The position numbers and the translations under genes are program-made. From assembly GCF_910591885.1 (NCBI RefSeq), contig NC_063276.1, positions 10,292,001 through 10,356,000 of the forward strand: 64,000 nucleotides of DNA, given 5' to 3'. Position 1 is the stretch's first letter. Each line of letters begins with the position of its first letter. The notes beneath the pieces were generated by a model. It was not told the DNA's origin. It worked only from the letters and a program-made list of their open reading frames with translations, and searched no databases. This stretch comes from Bombus terrestris (Eukaryota; Arthropoda; Insecta; Hymenoptera; Apidae). Below are positions 23,280 to 34,689 of the stretch, piece after piece.

Positions 23280-24460
23280 TGTCTATTTCTTTGTTGCACC
23301 TCTCGCATTTGTCGTTTATTTAAATGTCCTATCTTCATTTTTTTGCTTCTTTTCTACTACTTTATTTTATTATTTACTTTTTATTCAATTCGATCTTTTA
23401 TTTAGGAAACTGTTGTTAAATTTGTTTTGATCCTGTCCCGATTCTCGAGTTTTTTATCTCTTGTATTCTTTGCCTCTTTCTTGCATCTTTTATATTTTTC
23501 TTTTATTCAAATATCCTTCCTTCATTTTTTCATTTCTTCATCCTATTTTATTTTATCTTATGTTTTATTTAGGGAATGGCTGGATTTGTTTTAATTCTGC
23601 TCTGGTTTTCTTATATAAATATAATATCTTATATAAGTACCTTCCGTATATCTTAATTTCTTTCTTATAGAGAAGAAAACTATTGGTGTTTTAGAGAAAT
23701 TTTAATACACAATTGAAATGAAAAATCGCGCATATTAGAAATAGGTCTTTCTGATCTTCCTCAAACTTGACAAATCTTCTAAGAATATAAAAATACGATT
23801 CGAATGGAAATACCTGAAGAGATACAGCACGGTTGATTAAAGGAAGCGGAGATCCTTTGCAAGATCAGTCTTTTGTAGAAATATAATCTCAAAATGAAGA
23901 TAAGATGAATCTAAGGATTATTGTTACTACACTTAGAGCAATTAACGCGTTTAGAAAGGAAATATTATAAACCATAAGCGAACAAATCTTTAATTTGGCG
24001 TTATTTTGTCCTGCACTGAAGTTAAAAATACTAAATTATAATTGAGGAATTTATAGCAGAAATGACATTTTTAATCTTTTCGACTACTTAAATAGAATTA
24101 ACTTATAATGTAATGAGAATGAAACACTTCTACAAAAACAACCTTTCTTAAGATTTCATAACTTCATGATTTAGTTAAGTACAGTCCATCTATAATATAA
24201 TTATAGACGCATTTAAGAAACAACACTCTCCCTTTTAATTAAAATGATTATTAGATTACTTATAATATCATACAAATGTATTACATGAACGTTACGCGAT
24301 ATTCGAATTTTACTCTTATATTTACTATTCCTCGAATTTTACTTTTACTATAAAACCTGTATATTTAAAATGTAGAATACTATATATGAGAAAATTACGT
24401 TTTATTTGAAGTTTTTTGAATCATTTGGTTTATCCATTGAACAGACTTTCATTAAAATTC
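23280..24460. other. T-rich then AT-rich DNA, nothing recognised
   Basis: Strong T/C bias from 23280 to 23670 generates hydrophobic chance frames (for example 23461-23670). The remainder is ordinary AT-rich DNA with no transposon ends seen. Confidence 0.45.
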
Positions 24461-24464
24461 AACG

Positions 24465-24830
24465 CGTCGTTGTAGACGTTCCATTGGATTATAATTAATT
24501 CGGCCATCCTGCATGAAATCAAACGCCCTCCATGATCCAACATCGGCCTTTATCGTCATTTATTAAACTGAATACACGGCATTTCCTTCCGTTGATTCAC
24601 GTTTATACAACTGTTCCGACTTTTTTTCTCGTTTAATACATTCCATTCTGGCTACTACGCGAGTTCGTGAAACTGAATCACGAAATGTGAAAACGGAATT
24701 TATTGTTTTTGGCCATTCATTCTCGTCCAATTCCCCCTTTTGATCCGTTCTTTTGAGGGGAAATTAAATGTTTAGGTCGTTGCGAAAACGAGGTCTCGAA
24801 ATTATTGGTTGGTTTACGATTACTTCGGAG
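24465..24830. other. GC-richer island, candidate noncoding element
   Basis: CpG- and TAAT-containing block (AATTAATTCGGCCATCCTGC, CTGGCTACTACGCGAGTTCG) without frames or transposon signatures. TAATTAATT and GATTATAATTAATTC near 24487-24502 are homeodomain-like. Regulatory function is inference. Confidence 0.35.
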
Positions 24831-24839
24831 TTTCTTTAA

Positions 24840-26430
24840 CATTCTTACCTTGCCTTCTCTATTTTATTTCATTTAAAGGTTACTTCGAATCGAAATGGTT
24901 ATATAGCTTTATTGATTTATGAAGATTTAGAGTCAGTTCTTTATTTTCTAGGAGGAATAATGTCTATGTTTGTTCAGAAGAAGATAGATAAGAAATGTGG
25001 ATATTTCTCAGAATTATTCTACAATTGAAAAAGCTTTAGAAATTTGATCATAGAATTGTTGGATTTCTTCGAAGTTTTCTTAATAAAATACAAAGTGAAT
25101 TTGATCTCCTGTTTAATTTTACTTGTTATCATATTCATATATATACATATAATTAGACAGAGTTCTTTTCGTAATATGATTCTTGAATTTTGTTTCTTTA
25201 TTAGCTTCTGAAAGTTTAACTTAATATCTTTTCTAGTTGTAATATTTTCGAGTGCATAATATTATTAATGGTTCACTCTTCTATTATCCCCACATATAAA
25301 CCTATTTTGATATTCATATCAGTAGGTTTTTTTATATCTATTATTTGCTTTCGTGCATACTATAAATAATTCTATAAATCAGCTTCAGAGTGTTTTTGAC
25401 ATTCGAAATTTGTTAGATTTAAAGCAGATTTATATTCGCACGCCATTTTCGATTGTTTCCATTGTTTCAGTGGAATTTTTTGATTAGAGGATTTATTTTC
25501 CTATAATTCTTGCAAATTCAATGGATATAAAAAATATTTGTAAATATCTTTATTTTACAGTAAAGCGTTTTTTATTAGATTCTTAGCGTCCTTTATTAGA
25601 TTAGATTTGTAAGATATACTTTGATTTAATTAGTATAGAAAATTATTTATTATAAAATAATGGTATACAAGTATTTTGTATAGCTACTACAATTTTTATA
25701 AACTTTACTACATGCTTGAAATTGTTATCTTCTATGACTTTGCATTTTATTTTACATTTTCATCAATTAATAATTTCCTCAATAATTTGTCTCAGTTATG
25801 TTATTTTGTATGAGCTCAGCAGATATTGTATTGTATAAATACAGTATATAAATATTTTTTAATGTTCTATATGCACTAAATGAAATAAAAGGACTATGTG
25901 CAGTATTAAATCTTATAATTAAGGGACTTATAACAAAACAACAGTTATCAACCTCCCCAATCTTTGTTTTCAAGCTTGCCAATTTTTTAAACCTTTTATT
26001 AATAGCAACTTCATGCTTTAATTAGATATAATTCTTTTGCGATATAACAGATATACTCATAAAAATTATAGAACATGATGAATATTTTGTTTAAAAAAAT
26101 TGCGCTGTATTGAACAAAAATTAAAGTTACTGGATTACTATTCATTTACTTTCTTGAAAACAAGTAACAAAGAAAGTAAACTTTATTATATTATAAAATA
26201 ACTTTACAAATTTTACTAAGGTCCTACAACTCCATGATTTAACTTAACATAACCTTTTCTATGATCTAGATACCTGCAATGAATGAAGAATATTCCAACG
26301 GCGCGTTAGGAAATAATACATTATATACAAATTGTTGAAACAAATTATATTTATACATTCACAAAATGCATGTTGAATTAAAGAAAAATTCAACAACCTG
26401 TAAGCAAATTACATAATATTTATTACAATT
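24840..26430. other. AT-rich DNA, nothing recognised
   Basis: No gene or mobile element was identified. The 67-codon minus frame at 25779-25982 has no motif. Confidence 0.45.
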
Positions 26431-26444
26431 AGGTACAAATAACA

Positions 26445-26960
26445 CATAACAAAAGTATTCGAATGCTATGTGTTCTAGCCAAAGCTAAACACATACATAT
26501 AGAGAAATGATTTTCAGTATGATCCTAAAAGTACTTGAAAGTAAATGCAAGTGGAAATTTGACGTTTTCCTATATAATTGAGGATCACGAGTGAAAAGAA
26601 ATCGATAACAAGTAAACCTAAATGAATTGCTGTTATATTACATACAGTGCTTAAAGGAAAATTGTATAAAGAAATTACGGCTCTTCTAAATAGAAATAAA
26701 TCAACAATTTATTATATAATAAGAAAATACAACAGGATCAGAAATATTGCAAATGAGTCACGATCTAGACAAAAGTTGTTAACCATGAACAGAGATACAC
26801 TGAAATTGCCATCAGTTATTGTGACAGTTTTTTGTTAAAAAAAGTATTTGTACATATATTATGCCAAAATATTTTCTGGAAAAACAATATCCATAGTAGA
26901 GTTTTATGAAAGCCGTACGTTAGCAAGAAACATAAATTGTCACTCGAATAATTTCATTAC
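26445..26960 (+). mobile_element. Tc1-like transposon remnant
   Basis: The block begins near a Tc1-type end (AAAAGTATTCGAATGC, 26451-26466), contains the transposase helix-turn-helix fragment at 26647-26838, and continues to about 26960, where a frame reading KTISIVEFYESRTLARNIN resembles the region just after the DNA-binding domains of Tc1 transposases. No matching right TIR is seen, and the catalytic DDE part is missing. Confidence 0.55.
26647..26838 (+). pseudogene. Tc1-type transposase N-terminal fragment
   Basis: The 63-codon frame reads GKLYKEITALLNRNKSTIYY, then IIRKYNR, then IANESRSRQKLLT. This is the first helix-turn-helix plus linker (GRPR-like AT-hook position) of Tc1/mariner transposases, which bind the element's own TIRs. 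The pattern KEIxxLLNRxxSTIYxIIRKYNR is strongly family-like. The frame stops at about a fifth of the usual transposase length of about 340 residues. The second HTH and the DDE catalytic domain are lost, so it is dead. Confidence 0.8.
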
Positions 26961-26999
26961 TGTATTTGCAATAATTTTGGACGTTCATAACTCACACTG

Positions 27000-27310
27000 C
27001 TGTGCATACGTACATATTTGATTGATGTATTATATTATTTCCTATCACACCGCCCGAATAATTTCGTTGCTCACTGTAATTATTAGACTGCATAGTTTTA
27101 CGCATTGATAGGAAATTTGGAAGCGCAAAATTGTACAAAATCCGCGTAAGATGCAAAAATATATAAAATATCAAAAGTATAGTGCTTTTTTTTATTTTAT
27201 GTTTAGTCATTTTCTACTGAGATCCTATCTTCTTAATTATACTCACAAAATTATAAATTTGCACAACAATCCGCAGTTTAGTAATTATAACTGTGTAATA
27301 TGCAATAATA
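27000..27310 (-). repeat. Dispersed repeat family X, copy 2
   Basis: AGGAAATTTGGAAGCGCAAAATTG (27109 on), then ATGCAAAAATATATAAAATATCAAAAGTATAG (27151-27182), then ATTTGCACAACAATCCGCAGTTTAGTAAT (27254 on). The same three markers in the same order and orientation recur at 58085-58260, and in part (first two markers reversed) at 29440-29630. The 72-codon minus frame is part of the repeat. Confidence 0.65.
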
Positions 27311-27499
27311 TTGAAAAAAATTAAAACGTAATAAACCGAAATTAAAGATGCAGGAGTATTTTTCAGTTTTCCTAGAAAACAAGCAAACAGAGGTCATTTT
27401 GTTATGATCTTTTCAATTGTTATAAGTAATATTTTAAATATATACATATACCTAATAAATAATAGATACCTGTTGATTTATCGATTGTTTCCATGGTAC

Positions 27500-27900
27500 A
27501 AAGGCACAGTAAGCGCAGCGTTAAATTTCTTGAACGTGAATTTTCTACTTCATGGAAATTCGCGGCAAGATGTACGCGATGAGGTAACGATTAAACAAAG
27601 GTAAGTCGCAATAAAAGTTTGGAAGATCGATCCAACTATGCTGAAACGTTATTCGCGCTATAATAACGTTCCCCAACTTTGCCAACTTTTCCACTGGTGC
27701 AAACTCCTATCGATCGAATGAACGCGCCACGAAGCTCAGAACTTATTACTTTCCCTCGATTTTACAATTCTCATCGTTGTATTCAGGATTGATATTGTTC
27801 TTAGTGTATGATCTTACCGGCAACTTTTCCTTTATAAAGCGCTTAACAAGTTTCTTTCAAGTGCTCAAGCGACCGAGACGGTAAAAGATAAAATTTTATT
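27500..27900. other. GC-richer island, candidate noncoding element
   Basis: CpG-containing sequence (GCGGCAAGATGTACGCGATGAGG, CCTATCGATCGAATGAACGCGCC) without a long frame. GTAAGT at 27601-27606 follows a 66-codon + frame (27404-27604) as a donor-like site. That frame is mostly low-complexity at its start and unrecognised. Confidence 0.3.
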
Positions 27901-27909
27901 GATAGATCT

Positions 27910-29430
27910 CTTCAATTCGCGTTTCGAGATAATTGCTCATTTATGATAATCGGTATGATCAAATGCGTAAAATGGTTGATTCATTGAGAAATAATTATAA
28001 TCGATAGTTAAATTATTAATTCTTTAGTGATATTGATGAATCATAGGTAACCATACTGATCTGGGTTAAGGTTAAAATAGACTTAGGTTATGTTACTTTA
28101 TCTTAAGAGAAGATCATTTTTTATTAAAAAAAAAAAAAACATATCCTTATTCTTGTCATTTATTACTATATTATAAGTTGTGTTTCATAACTATGAAACT
28201 AACCTAAAATTATCAATTCTTATACACATAGATACAAGGTACAAAATATATTACGACAATATCTGACTAAAAATCTGCGAAACCTGGCAGTTAGACTTAC
28301 ATTCGTTATTGTTAATATTCTATTTCATTATATTCTGAGTTCAATGTTTACTTAATGAAACATTCAATTACGCTAATTTTATGATTATGAAACGAGAATA
28401 AGTTCGCCTTTTGCCATGAATATTATATTAATAATATCAATGAATATATTCTATACGTTTTTGAAGAAACATTATTTTTTTATATGTTTTCATATCTGCT
28501 TTATGATGAGTTGTCATAATAAATGCAATATATAAAAGGTGAAGATTTTAAAGCAATTTTATAATTACAAGACGCTGTGTATTATATATTGTTGCAGTAT
28601 GTAGGAATTCGAATATCTCACGGAGTCTAGCCCTAACATACTATTTCACATCTTTTCGAAAAATTTTTGTTATTGTTAGAAGATATAAAAAATTACCATT
28701 AATTTCAGAAATATGAAATATACTTAGAAGCATATGATTTACCATGAAAGCAACTACGCCTTAAAAAAGATAACTAGAAAATACATGATATTTTTAATAT
28801 TTAAGATAGCAATATAAAATATTGAAACAGTAGTAGTTAATAATAAAATTATAATATACTTGATCTAAGATTTTATTTTAATTCATCTTTGGAAAACGAA
28901 GGACCAAAAAAAGAAAGAAAAACAAAGAAATGACAAACACTTTCTTTATAATACAAGAATATGTATATAAATATTCCTTGGTTTAAATATTTTTAATCGT
29001 AACAAGTGGTGAGTACATCTGGGTGATCTTTCCACGGGAATCCTACATTCAATTGAAACTTTTACAGGTATCGTACGGATGCTCCGTAAGAATGGTGCAT
29101 CTATGAATGAAGTATGTCTAAAGGAAGTAAAAGTCATTCTTAAAAAAATAAGACATGTCTGAAGCGCGGAATAATATACTTATCAGCAACTGGTTTGATT
29201 GTGAATTTCAATACAGGAATAGAGGTATCTTCTTCTATCGAGGAATTTGAGATTCGCATTTTTTTCTTTTCTGAAGATTATCGAAAACAGATGCATTAAG
29301 ATATCAAAATAGATCCGTGAATCGAAATCAATGGGTAATGATGGAAAATTTAATGCATATTTTTATCATTTCCTAGTAATAGAATATTCTATTATAGTTT
29401 TTATTTATTTATCGTATAGAGGTCTTCTAT
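27910..29430. other. AT-rich DNA, nothing recognised
   Basis: Contains a poly-A run near 28127-28139 and short simple sequence. A GC-neutral 63-codon minus frame at 28946-29137 has no recognised motif. No transposon ends were found. Confidence 0.4.
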
Positions 29431-29439
29431 TATAATGTT

Positions 29440-29660
29440 TATTTATTTCTAATAAACTGAAAATTCGCACGTTCGCACAAAAAAAATACAGACTCGGTAG
29501 AAAATTATATTACCTACCAAATATTATGGAAAGTACCATACTTTTGATATTTTATATATTTTTTCACATTATATGCATTCTATGCAATATTTTTTACTTC
29601 CAAATTTCCTGTAAATGCATAAAAATGCTATTAACTACTATTATGTATTTGAAATGAGTT
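29440..29660 (+). repeat. Dispersed repeat family X, copy 3
   Basis: CATACTTTTGATATTTTATATA (29538 on) and CTTCCAAATTTCCTGTAAATGCATAAAAATGC (29598 on) are the reverse complement of the markers at 27151-27182 and 27100-27125. AATAAACTGAAAATTCGCAC at 29452 corresponds to the reverse of the CTGCAGTTT marker. The orientation is opposite to copies 2, 4 and 5. Confidence 0.62.
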
Positions 29661-30081
29661 TAGGACGGGGAATGATTAAAAATTATTATATTTTGGTTTA
29701 AAGCATTTATATAGAATAAGAGTATTCAAATTTAACATTGGTAATAAATTTCAAACTAGAAATAGAGGTGCTATTTTTTCAAATAATTTTTTTTTGTAAT
29801 TTTTATTTCATGAAAATTGTCAGCTTTATACAATTGACATTGGTACAAACTTTAATAAAGTCGACATACCGGATTGCTAATATTTATTATAATATGGAAT
29901 AAATAAAACATGAAATTTTATAAGAATTATGATATATATGAAAAATAAAATAACGCATATCAAAAATGAAATAACGCAGCACCTGTCTGTAGGTAGTAGT
30001 GGCGTGCTTGTCACAACAGATCCAGACATGTCAACTTCGTTTAAAAAAAAACTTTCTGTTTTCCCTATTTTTTATTAAGGT

Positions 30082-30414
30082 TTAATGTCGCATCATCAGC
30101 GTGGTTATTAGCGACTCAGCAGAGAGGGTGATGAAGTGTAGAGTTTCACATTTAAATATTCTATTGGCTAACCCGCTTTCCTTGATGAATTTTAATAAGT
30201 CGTGTATTTTTTCATCCTCTAGATTTTCCTCGAGGGGTAGCTGCAATGGATGTTTCTCACATGACTCTTTTAATATGAGTGGGTGGCCTTTTTGAATTCG
30301 ACTAATAAAACTAGCCATGTAGTAGTTGTCTTGTGTTTTTGGAAGAAGCTGTCGTCGATATCTATGGTGCGAAAAGATGCAGTTTGTTTCCATCCTGTTT
30401 CCCATTGTAGTCAT
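30082..30414 (-). pseudogene. I-group LINE ORF2 C-terminal end
   Basis: A 110-codon frame ending the ORF2 protein, containing HPLQLPLEENLEDEKIHDLL and KFIKESGLANRI. This is the pattern (LL..N......IHDLLKFIKExxL) found at the extreme C terminus of insect I/Jockey ORF2 proteins. It follows the RNase H remnant on the same strand. It is uninterrupted, but its frame does not join to the RNase H. Confidence 0.7.
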
Positions 30415-30479
30415 AGTCTGTTTTTGAGCGTATTTAACATGTCTTCTAGGTTTAATTTGTTATAGCAGTCGATAATCGG

Positions 30480-30800
30480 GGAATTAATAGCTTCTTTGAC
30501 AGCTTGGTCAACGTTTTCGTTGCCAGGGATTCCTATGTGGCTCGAGATCCATATAATTTTAATTTTATTGTCATGCAATATTTTTCGTTGATGTGTTTCT
30601 AGGATTTATAGAATACTTAGATTTATAAAATCTATAACTTATAGAATATTTAATGTGCTATTGTGTACCGCCGTTATTGCATTTTTTGAGTCCATAAATA
30701 TGGCATAAATCTGTTGGTAGGGTTTAGTGTATGCGATTTGGGAGGCACGTTGCATAGTCATTAGTTCGCCTCAATAGATTGAGGTTTCATTCTGTGGTTC
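30480..30800 (-). pseudogene. I-group LINE RNase H remnant
   Basis: In the minus frame, FMDSKNAITAVHNS (about 30720-30660) matches the (I/F)xDSxxAI block with its catalytic Asp. Further on, KIIWISSHIGIPGNENVDQA (about 30575-30505) matches the WIPSHIGIxGNExAD block with the RNase H His/Asp region. Upstream, NETSIY-stop-GELMTMQRA fits the TSI(F)xAEL block, with the catalytic Glu still present and a stop introduced. RNase H removes the RNA strand during target-primed reverse transcription. Confidence 0.85.
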
Positions 30801-31065
30801 ATTCGGAAGTTTGATTCTAAATGTGGAGTGAGGAAAGGGAAAACGATCGAATATCCAGTACCCGGATCAGACTCTGAGCTAACTCTGTAATGTGTCTATC
30901 ATCTTTGTAGTTGTGTAGAATATTACTATTAAGCCGCGGTAAGTTCCTGGTCTAGTGTTAGACTTGTGCTAGACTTATACTTATTTCGATTGGGGAATTT
31001 TCCAGAGTAGTATTCTTGGTAATCTTCTTGCTAATCTATTAGCATAGTGGAAAGTCGTTTTGGAT

Positions 31066-31266
31066 TTAATTCGTGCTTGCATTGATGTACTTTGTAGTAT
31101 AAAGATTGAGGTTTTGAATTAAGTATATTTGGTCACAGACTAATTTGTGGAGGTAGCTATATATGAGAAATGTGTTTACTTTTTGAAGGATAGCAGCAAT
31201 GGGGTTGGTTTTGAACGTTCCTGTTATAATTCTTAAGGCTGTGTTATGCATTGTGTCTAGTTTCAT
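31066..31266 (-). pseudogene. I-group LINE RT thumb/linker fragment
   Basis: The frame starts MKLDTMHNTALRIITGTFKT and continues NPIAAILQKVN, the KLDxIxNxALRIxTGAFRTSPI motif that follows the RT palm in I- and R1-type LINE proteins. The 66-codon frame then ends. The catalytic RT palm, which should lie just upstream, is deleted between about 31270 and 31400. Confidence 0.85.
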
Positions 31267-31400
31267 CAGGCTGGTTTTCTGCGCTGACGCATAGATTATT
31301 GAGTCAAATTTGCATTTGAATGGTAATTAATTCGTTCATTGTTGAGTGAAAGGGTGTATAATCACTTTGTTAGGGCGGTATAATGTTATTAGTTCTGAAT

Positions 31401-31505
31401 GTTCATCAAATCCTATTATTTATCGTTTTTTTCATTAGCTTACACAGAATATTCGTAAGTAACATTGGTCGATAACTGTCTGATTTCATAGGATCTTTTT
31501 TCCAG
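31401..31505 (-). pseudogene. I-group LINE RT fragment (block 2)
   Basis: The minus frame reads NWKKDPMKSDSYRPMLLTNI and continues LCKLMKKTINNRI, the (PxK)DPxxxxSYRPI.LxxxLCKxxExxxNNRL block at the entry of the RT domain. It ends at a stop right after NNRI, and the next RT blocks are missing. Confidence 0.87.
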
Positions 31506-31599
31506 TTCGATGATTGAATCAATGATACTTCACCTCGGCATGTCTGGAAATAAACCATTTCAAATCGTAAACCCATGTCAAGTAGGTAATTGTTAGCAG

Positions 31600-31819
31600 T
31601 TTAATACCTACCATTTAATACCCCTTTGGGGCGTTTTTGCCTCAGTTATAAGAGCCATAAGCCTCAGAGAAAATCGATGCAAGAAGAAATTATAGAAAAC
31701 AAAATTAGATAACTTCTACAACGGAACAACCCACAGTAATTAGAACAGAAGATTTCACTTCAACTAACGAACTTTATGGCGTTTTTGCCCCAAAGTGGTA
31801 TTAAATAGTAGGTATTAAA
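31600..31819. mobile_element. Nested TIR element (MITE) inside the LINE
   Basis: The left arm is TTTAATACCTACCATTTAAT (31600-31619) followed by ACCCCTTTGGGGC. The right arm at 31786-31819 is its near-exact reverse complement (GCCCCAAAGTGGTATTAAAT, then AGTAGGTATTAAA). The arms are about 33 bp. The interior includes a 65-bp stretch (31707-31771) that is an inverted copy of LINE DNA just outside (31927-31991). A short direct repeat, TATTAAAGTATGTTC, follows the right end (31813 and 31844). No transposase is present and the superfamily is unknown. Confidence 0.7.
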
Positions 31820-32149
31820 GTATGTTCAGTTAGTATGTTAGGTTATTAAAGTATGTTCGGGATGCTATTGGCACCGAATATTTTTGTAGTTCTTTACTTT
31901 ATCTGTTAGTTCTCCTATTGTAAAGGTTCGTTAGTTGAAGTGAGATCTTCTGTTCTAGTTACTGTGGGTTGTTCCGTTGTAGAATTTATCGAATTATCCC
32001 ATGTTTGATGTTATTTCGACCTATTCGCCATGTACTGTGTTCTTGACTAATACAGCTATACTTCCGTTACGATTTGAGACTTGCGGTTGGTAGTGTGTTG
32101 TGCAGTTTTATGGTTTGTTGTATCTTGAAATCTTGGCTTTTTTAGAGCC

Positions 32150-32245
32150 ATACAATGTCAGGATCATATTGGTCTAGTAATAATTGTAGATGAGGTAGTT
32201 GGGAAATGTAGTTGTTTAAAGTCCACTGTACGATTGTGTATGATG
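32150..32245 (-). pseudogene. I-group LINE endonuclease start
   Basis: In the minus frame, TIVQWTLNNYISQLPHLQLL and LDQYDPDIVW (about 32240-32155) match the start of AP-type LINE endonucleases (xIxQWNLxxYxxxxxxLQxLLxxYxPDIIxLQET). The Asn of QWN is kept as LNN, and the Gln-Glu-Thr catalytic site is replaced after a stop. The remainder of the endonuclease is not readable. Confidence 0.8.
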
Positions 32246-32611
32246 TTACTTAAGTTTGTTTGTGATCTTCTAAAGTTATGTCTCCAATACAGGTCGGATA
32301 CAATGTCGGATACAGGATATAGGTAGTCCTGTATATTCAAGATCTAAGTCGCAGTCTGTCGAGACTGGTATAACATTAAAATTTCAGTCATCATTTTGAT
32401 TAAAGCGGATTTGTCGTGGATATAGTTTTGAGCTACTTCTATAGGGTCATCAACTCCAATTGCATTTTCAAAGAAACTAACTAGTTATGTCCAGTTTAAT
32501 GAAAAGTTTCATTTCAGGTTGTTTACCATATCTTTTGCGGTTTCAATCGAAGTCAGTGGTTTGGATTAAGTTTAGTGATATTTTTCTGCGTCAAGTCGTC
32601 TGTTTCGTTTC

Positions 32612-32992
32612 TTATATATTTGTATAGTTGTATACTTTGATTGGATTAGTTTTGAATGGTATTGGAATTGGTGAGGCAATAGAGTTATTCTTTATTTTCG
32701 GATCTGCGGAGTTTAGTGTGCATGTATAGTGCGTTCTTTTGGTAACTAAGTTTGGATCGCTGATCTGTTTCATAATTTCTAATTTTGACTCCAAGATGGG
32801 AGGTGGGGACCACTTTCGGATTTCGTGGGAATAGGTTATTGATTTTGTTTGCTTCTTTTGTTTCTGCGATGGACTGGTGACAGGTGAGACTTTTCTGTAG
32901 ATGTTACATTCTTCGTCTACATGTCCTTCCTTTTTATATATGATACATCGAGGTTCTTTGTAGGCGTGAATATGCGGTACTAGTGATATCAT
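32612..32992 (-). pseudogene. I-group LINE ORF1 zinc-knuckle part
   Basis: A 126-codon frame, the longest in the window. Near its start, PRCIIYKKEGHVDEEC (codons for the first and last Cys at 32945-32947 and 32906-32908) is a CX2CX4HX4C retroviral-type zinc knuckle in which the second Cys is Tyr, so metal binding would be lost. A Pro/Lys-rich tail follows (SPVTSPSQKQKKQTKSITYS), as in nucleic-acid-binding ORF1 proteins. It lies between the ORF1 N-terminus and the endonuclease on the same strand. Confidence 0.82.
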
Positions 32993-33189
32993 AGATTATC
33001 TTGAAGAATCTTAGAACCTTTGATACGTCTTCTGGGCTTACGCACAGCTTTCTAAAAATCAAGACATGGCCGATCTTCGATTGCTGCTCTTAGATAGGTT
33101 AACTTGGAATTCATTTCAATGTTGTTTTCAATAAAAAATTTGTCTATGTGAACATTGGAAATGCACACGGCTATGTTAGATAATATTAT

Positions 33190-33444
33190 TCATTTAGACG
33201 GGGAGATGCATGACCTTATTACAGTACTGATATTCGCAACGATGATCGAGCTACGATTTGACAGGAGTTGATGGGATGTCTGTTTACTATCAACGTATAC
33301 ACAAATGCGATCGTTAGAGATTCGGGAAATAAAGCAGATAACCTGCCTTCCCATTAGTCTACCAATGATAATGGCATAATCCTTCAACACTGTCAGATAA
33401 GATGGCTGCTTCTTTTCTTGATTGCGTGACTGTGTGTTACTCAT
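33190..33444 (-). pseudogene. I-group LINE ORF1 N-terminal part
   Basis: An 84-codon frame with VICFISRISNDRICVYVDSK, the ISRISNxRxCIYLxxK block found in the N-terminal half of ORF1 of insect I-group LINEs (upstream of the zinc knuckles). The frame stops 200 bp before the knuckle part and on a different register, so ORF1 is broken by a frameshift or deletion between 33000 and 33190. Confidence 0.75.
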
Positions 33445-33789
33445 TCCTACTGTGCGTAGGAGAGTGCTAGACTAGACTTTTCTACGTTGCTGATAACATT
33501 AGCCTTCTGCTAAACCATACTGATCAAATGCTGAATTCTAAAACAATGTCACAAATGTCTACTTTCTCAAAAAATTCTTTATCTATATATGCATATATAT
33601 ACCTCTTATGACTTTTCATTTTACACGAACAAGTTAATGCTGAATCTGCTATTCGAACTACGATGGACCGTAATTTCGTAATACGTACAGTTATTCTTAC
33701 ATCGAATATATTTATATATCATTTGTTCTTGTTCAATATTTATTCTACGTATCAATGAAGGAACATTTGAGATCATAATACATAAACCA

Positions 33790-33970
33790 TTGTAACTGAA
33801 CTAACAAGAAAAGCTGATCAGGATAATTATCTCCCAGACCTCTATTATCAGAACTGCTCGGTTATCCGAATTACCTTGTCCTACTGTAGAGATTCTACTG
33901 CATTAATATCTATCTATTATCAGAACACAGAGCGATTATAAGGACACGGAGTATTGATGAATACGTTGAT
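33790..33970. mobile_element. Possible pogo/Tigger-like fragment
   Basis: CCTCTATTATCAGAACTGCTCGGTTATCCGAATTACC (33839-33875) has two staggered TATCxGAA half-sites, as pogo-family ends do. TTATCCGAAT recurs at 34090 and TATCAGAACACAG at 33917. No transposase or clear opposite TIR is present. It resembles 14297-14380. Confidence 0.4.
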
Positions 33971-34689
33971 AAGTATTGTAAGTTGGAATTCCAATACAAA
34001 CGATACTTGTCCAAACAGTATGAGTGACATGCATGTAAACTGCAAAATATATCAATGATAGTTACAAGCTGGGTTAGTTGTCACCATAAATTATCCGAAT
34101 AAGCCACGAGTAAATGTCAATAATTCAGGACATGGATCTGCAATTTATTGAAGATCAACTGATACGTAACTGTTTGTAGTTAAAATTGCGACATAGAGGC
34201 ATTCGTTTTGGAAGATCGATACGAGCTTGTAGATAGGAAAATACTTATTCATGAATTCATCCAAATATATTATCAGAAGTTCTATTTTTATTTTTGTTGC
34301 TATAATATAGAATTTAAAAATACGTTTATTACAGTTTGTAACGCTATAAATATAGGATAATTCCAAAATTTTTATTTTAAATAACAACTAGAAAGTAAAT
34401 TAAGTTGAATTTAGTACACGAGCCACTCCTTTGCCTTTATGTGACACAAAGATTATTTTAATGAGAAAAAGAATATCTTTAACAGTAATAAAAATTAACA
34501 AAGTATTGTTAGAAAATCGTCTAAAATGACTGTATTGACAAGTTAAACGAAAGATGCAATTTGTCGTGTTTATTACAGGATGAATGTAATTATTTAGAAA
34601 GCTCTTGCCATCTTGGATTTTGATGATTGTTTAATATGTTGTAGATCAACATTTTGAGCAATTTTTTGCATTGCATGTTATCGCTGAAC

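Larger units (their letters stand above)
30060..33450 (-). mobile_element. Decayed I-group non-LTR retrotransposon with RNase H
   Basis: Read on the minus strand from 33450 to 30060, the order is: ORF1 N-terminus (33444-33190), ORF1 zinc-knuckle part (32992-32612), start of an AP-type endonuclease (about 32245-32150), RT block (31505-31401), thumb/linker (31266-31066), RNase H (about 30800-30480) and the ORF2 C-terminus (30414-30082). ORF1 with CCHC, an APE endonuclease, RT and a C-terminal RNase H is the I-group order. Large parts of the endonuclease and RT are deleted, and stops and frameshifts run throughout. A TIR element with a rearrangement sits at 31600-31819. The element is dead. Confidence 0.87.

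Noticed and set aside
23049..23430. Overlapping 118- and 105-codon frames in a GC island
   Set aside because: Frames overlap each other and a 102-codon minus frame, and all run into T-rich filler. Kept only as an island note because coding evidence is weak.
32180..32205. TGAGGTAGTTGGGAAATG, a partial match to the let-7 seed
   Set aside because: It lies in the endonuclease remnant of the I-group LINE, differs after the seed and has no precursor hairpin.
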